NCBI GenBank assembly: GCA_946477505.1
Contig: CAMKYP010000145.1
Span: 1-8,538 of the forward strand
DNA from: an uncultured Dechloromonas sp.
GTDB taxonomy: Bacteria > Pseudomonadota > Gammaproteobacteria > Burkholderiales > Rhodocyclaceae
Reading direction: 5' to 3'
DNA length: 8,538 nucleotides
The position numbers and the translations under genes were made by a program. How positions within the stretch are numbered: position 1 is the stretch's first letter; each line of letters begins with the position of its first letter. Of this stretch, positions 6,163 through 8,538 are shown one piece after another. Under the pieces are notes generated by a model. That model was not told the DNA's origin, made no database searches, and saw nothing but the letters and a program-made list of their open reading frames with translations.

Positions 6163-7530
6163 ATGCTTGATAACCTGACTAATCGTCTTGCCCGCGTCAT
6201 GAAAACGCTGAAGGGCGAGGCGCGCCTGACAGAATCCAATATTTCCGAAGCCTTGCGCGAAGTTCGCATGGCCCTGCTGGAGGCCGACGTCGCCTTGCCG
6301 GTGGTCAAGGACTTTATTGCCGCGGTGAAGGAAAAGGCGGTCGGCGAAGAGGTCATCGGTTCGTTGAGTCCGGGCCAGGCCTTGATCGGTGTCGTTCATG
6401 CGGAGTTGGCCAAGGTCATGGGCGATGCGCATGAAGGAATCAATTTCAATACCCAGCCCCCCGCAATCGTCCTGATGGCCGGTTTGCAAGGGGCGGGCAA
6501 GACGACGACAGTCGGCAAGCTGGGCAAGTTCCTCAAGGAAAACCACAAGAAAAAGGTTCTCGTGGTGTCATGCGACGTCTATCGTCCGGCGGCTATCGAA
6601 CAGTTGAAGTCGGTTGCAGGCCAGGCCGGTGTCGATTTCTTCCCGTCCACCGTTGGCGAGAAGCCCGAGGCCATTGCGGCGGCGGCCATCGACTGGGCGA
6701 AGCGCCACTACCACGATGTCCTACTCGTCGATACGGCGGGCCGTCTGGCCATCGATGAAGAAATGATGGCCGAAATCAAGCGTCTGCACGCTGCCACCAA
6801 CCCGATAGAAACCTTGTTTGTCGTCGACGCCATGTTGGGTCAGGATGCCGTCAATACTGCCAAGGCATTCAACGAGGCCCTGCCGCTGACCGGGGTGGTG
6901 CTGACCAAGCTGGATGGCGATGCACGAGGGGGGGCGGCCCTGTCGGTTCGTCACATCACAGGCAAGCCGATCAAATTTGCTGGCGTCGGCGAAAAGCTGA
7001 CTGGCCTGGAGGCCTTCCATCCGGAGCGGATGGCCTCGCGCATCCTGGGTATGGGCGATGTCCTGTCGCTGATCGAGGAGGCGCGCAAGGGGTTGGATGA
7101 AGAGAAGGCCGTTGCTTTCGCCAAGAAACTGAAATCAGGCAAGGGCTTCGACCTGAACGATTTCAAGGAACAGATTGCCCAGATGCGCAATATGGGCGGT
7201 CTGACCGCCCTGATGGACAAGATGCCGGCGCAGATCGCCCAGGTGGCCGGGGCGTTGCCGGCTGGGGCGGAAGGCAAGATCATCGGGCGCGTCGAAGGCA
7301 TCATCAATTCCATGACGCCGCAGGAGCGCGCCAAGCCGGAACTGATCAAGGCCAGCCGCAAGCGCCGTATCGCCATGGGGGCGGGGGTCCAGGTTCAGGA
7401 AGTCAATCGCCTGCTCAATCAGTTCGAGCAGACGCAGAAGATGATGAAGCAGTTTTCCAAAGGTGGTATCGGCAAGCTGATGCGCGGCATGAAGGGCATG
7501 CTGCCCGGCATGGGTGGCCTCGGACGTTGA
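6163..7530 (+). CDS. ffh: Signal recognition particle GTPase Ffh (SRP54)
   Basis: Ffh binds 4.5S RNA and signal sequences emerging from the ribosome and, with the receptor FtsY, targets inner-membrane proteins to the Sec translocon. The 455-residue protein has the helical N domain (about 1-88), the G domain and the methionine-rich M domain (about 325-455). GTPase motifs are G1 GLQGAGKTT (107-115), DVYRPAA (138-144), DTAGR (190-194) and TKLDGDARGG (248-257). The M domain carries the RNA-binding SRKRRIAMGAG segment (398-408) and the Met/Gly-rich tail ending in GMLPGMGGLGR. The start at 6163 gives the canonical MLDNLTNRLARV N-terminus. The frame stays open upstream to 6001, but that part lies antisense to the ypjD-type gene and shows no homology I recognise. 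Its stop codon abuts the convergent stop of the transglycosylase gene. Confidence 0.98.
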   Translation: MLDNLTNRLARVMKTLKGEARLTESNISEALREVRMALLEADVALPVVKDFIAAVKEKAVGEEVIGSLSPGQALIGVVHAELAKVMGDAHEGINFNTQPPAIVLMAGLQGAGKTTTVGKLGKFLKENHKKKVLVVSCDVYRPAAIEQLKSVAGQAGVDFFPSTVGEKPEAIAAAAIDWAKRHYHDVLLVDTAGRLAIDEEMMAEIKRLHAATNPIETLFVVDAMLGQDAVNTAKAFNEALPLTGVVLTKLDGDARGGAALSVRHITGKPIKFAGVGEKLTGLEAFHPERMASRILGMGDVLSLIEEARKGLDEEKAVAFAKKLKSGKGFDLNDFKEQIAQMRNMGGLTALMDKMPAQIAQVAGALPAGAEGKIIGRVEGIINSMTPQERAKPELIKASRKRRIAMGAGVQVQEVNRLLNQFEQTQKMMKQFSKGGIGKLMRGMKGMLPGMGGLGR

Positions 7531-8142
7531 TCAGTTTGCGGCCTGCGCCAGGCGGGCTGGCTTGTCGTAACCCCACTGGTTCTGCCAGGCGGCGCGAACC
7601 ATGTTCGGATATTCCGGCTTGCCCAGGCTGCCGTTGTAGCGCCCAAGGGCGCGGAAGAGGTCACCCTTCTCGATGTCGAGGTAGTGACGCAGGATGGTGC
7701 AGCCGTAGCGCAGATTGGTGCGCAGGTCGAACAGCGAGTCCTCCGGGCGACCGATCAGCTTGACCCAGAACGGCATGACCTGCATGTAGCCGCGCGCCCC
7801 GGCCGAGGAAACGGCATATTTGCGGAATCCCGATTCGACCTGCATCAAGCCGAGCACGAGTTGCGGATCCAGCCCGGCGCGCGTCGCTTCGTAATGCACG
7901 CTGCGTAGCAGATCGATCCGATACTCTCGGTTGGGGATGCGTTTTTCCAGGCGCGGCGACATCGCTGCCAGCCAGTCGACGGCCTCCATCGGCGTCTTGA
8001 AAGAGCTGACGCTCGGCCGCGAGTCGGAAACAGCCTTGTGCAGGGCAGCCTGCGCGCTGGCTGACAGCGCTTCATACTTCTGCGCGCCGGCGTAGGCCGC
8101 CGACGCGCCGGACAGCAGCAGTGCGGCGATCAGGCGGCGCAC
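7531..8142 (-). CDS. Secreted lytic transglycosylase (SLT domain)
   Basis: This 203-residue exported enzyme is predicted to cleave the MurNAc-GlcNAc bond of peptidoglycan with 1,6-anhydroMurNAc formation. It has a Sec signal peptide (MRR, hydrophobic core, AYA before residue 19) and no lipobox cysteine, so it should be soluble in the periplasm. The SLT domain spans about 88-195: the catalytic glutamate is E103 in MQVESGF, followed by SSAGARGYMQVMP (112-124) and RYNGSLG (168-174). The start is GTG (8142-8140), supported by AAGGGAAG (8152-8145) six bases after its AAGG core and by a signal peptide beginning right there. It begins inside the last codons of proS, a 13-base overlap, so translation is probably coupled. 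Its stop abuts the ffh stop. No specific gene symbol is justified. Confidence 0.93.
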   Translation of the reverse strand: MRRLIAALLLSGASAAYAGAQKYEALSASAQAALHKAVSDSRPSVSSFKTPMEAVDWLAAMSPRLEKRIPNREYRIDLLRSVHYEATRAGLDPQLVLGLMQVESGFRKYAVSSAGARGYMQVMPFWVKLIGRPEDSLFDLRTNLRYGCTILRHYLDIEKGDLFRALGRYNGSLGKPEYPNMVRAAWQNQWGYDKPARLAQAAN

Positions 8143-8538
8143 AACTTCCCTTGCAGGGTGGAAACGATGTCGGACTGGGCAATCATCGTCGCCTCTTCAT
8201 CGCGGCGGCCCTTGTACTCGAGTTGGCCGTCCTTGAGGCCGCGTTCGCCGATCACCACGCGATGCGGAATGCCGATCAGTTCCATGTCGGCAAACATGAC
8301 GCCGGGGCGTTCGTTGCGGTCGTCGAGCACGACATCGAACCCGGCCTGCTTCAGGTCGGCGTACAACTGGTCGGCGGCTGCCTTGACCGCCTCGCTCTTG
8401 TGGTAGCCCATCGGCACGATGCACACCTCGAATGGCGCTATGGCAGGCGGCAGTATGATGCCCTTCTCGTCGTTGCCCTGTTCGATGGCGGCACCAACGA
8501 TACGCGAAACGCCGATGCCATAGCAGCCCATTTCCATG
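8130..8538 (-). CDS. proS: Prolyl-tRNA synthetase ProS, C-terminal part (5' end beyond window)
   Basis: The last 135 complete codons of a bacterial-type (E. coli-like) class II prolyl-tRNA synthetase are present. The fragment starts in motif 3 of the catalytic core (EMGCYGIGVSRIVGAAIEQ), which contacts ATP. It continues through GIILPPAIAPFEV into the anticodon-binding domain (about the last 105 residues), with VVLDDRNERPGVMFADMEL and the GIPHRVVIGERGL segment typical of the HGTP_anticodon fold. The enzyme charges tRNA-Pro with proline; the editing domain expected in this type would be upstream of the window. The stop TGA (8132-8130) lies inside the start of the transglycosylase gene, and the ProS C-terminal codons also encode that gene's ribosome binding site. 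Confidence 0.97.
   Translation of the reverse strand, partial: MEMGCYGIGVSRIVGAAIEQGNDEKGIILPPAIAPFEVCIVPMGYHKSEAVKAAADQLYADLKQAGFDVVLDDRNERPGVMFADMELIGIPHRVVIGERGLKDGQLEYKGRRDEEATMIAQSDIVSTLQGKLCAA

Noticed and set aside
6928..6934. Seven-G run in ffh as a phase-variation tract.
   Set aside because: It encodes part of the conserved DARGGA motif of a presumably essential GTPase; frame switching there would be lethal.
7541..7553. GCCTG-CGC-CAGGC hairpin just past the ffh stop as a terminator.
   Set aside because: The stem is only five base pairs, no T-run follows on either strand, and it lies inside the transglycosylase coding region.
1..8538. CRISPR array, tRNA or rRNA genes, insertion sequence, prophage or transferred island.
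   Set aside because: No regularly spaced repeats, cloverleaf, transposase, integrase or shift in composition was seen; every gene is a conserved housekeeping or pilus gene.

Overview
The window looks like ordinary core genome of a betaproteobacterium, probably Rhodocyclales (Dechloromonas/Azonexus-like). This rests on the protein sequences (a betaproteobacterial-type Ffh, the pilB-pilC-pilD order, an E. coli-type ProS), the moderately high GC content and the dense packing. The taxonomic call is made from memory of these families, not from a search. I see no mobile element, phage gene, CRISPR array, rRNA or tRNA, and no stretch over 100 bases without a gene.

Layout from left to right. Positions 1-65 hold the first 21 codons of an FmdB-type zinc-ribbon gene on the minus strand, cut off by the window edge. 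A 70-base gap follows, with a good ribosome binding site, a TATAAT box and a perfect 9-bp inverted repeat. Positions 136-3941 hold the type IV pilus assembly genes on the minus strand in transcription order pilB, pilC, pilD: assembly ATPase, inner-membrane platform and prepilin peptidase. PilC and pilD share one base, and pilB and pilC are 15 bases apart. A 77-base gap with a plausible sigma-70 promoter precedes pilB. Positions 4019-6133, also minus strand, hold a two-gene unit: a YpjD/CcsA-like eight-helix membrane protein followed 3 bases later by a CorB/CNNM-type transporter. Reading the other way from a 29-base divergent gap, ffh (6163-7530) encodes the signal recognition particle GTPase. 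It meets a convergent secreted lytic transglycosylase gene (7531-8142, minus) with no base between the two stop codons. That gene overlaps by 13 bases the end of proS (prolyl-tRNA synthetase, 5' part outside the window).

Functionally the window joins three housekeeping groups: type IV pilus biogenesis, membrane protein targeting with the ypjD/corB pair that neighbours ffh in other proteobacteria too, and proS with a cell-wall hydrolase. I did not find a previously undescribed system. The points worth a second look are regulatory or architectural: the inverted repeat over the fmdB promoter, a run of seven G near the start of pilD, abutting or overlapping gene ends, a compact divergent promoter region with a possibly leaderless gene, and a CxxC pair in the YpjD-like protein.
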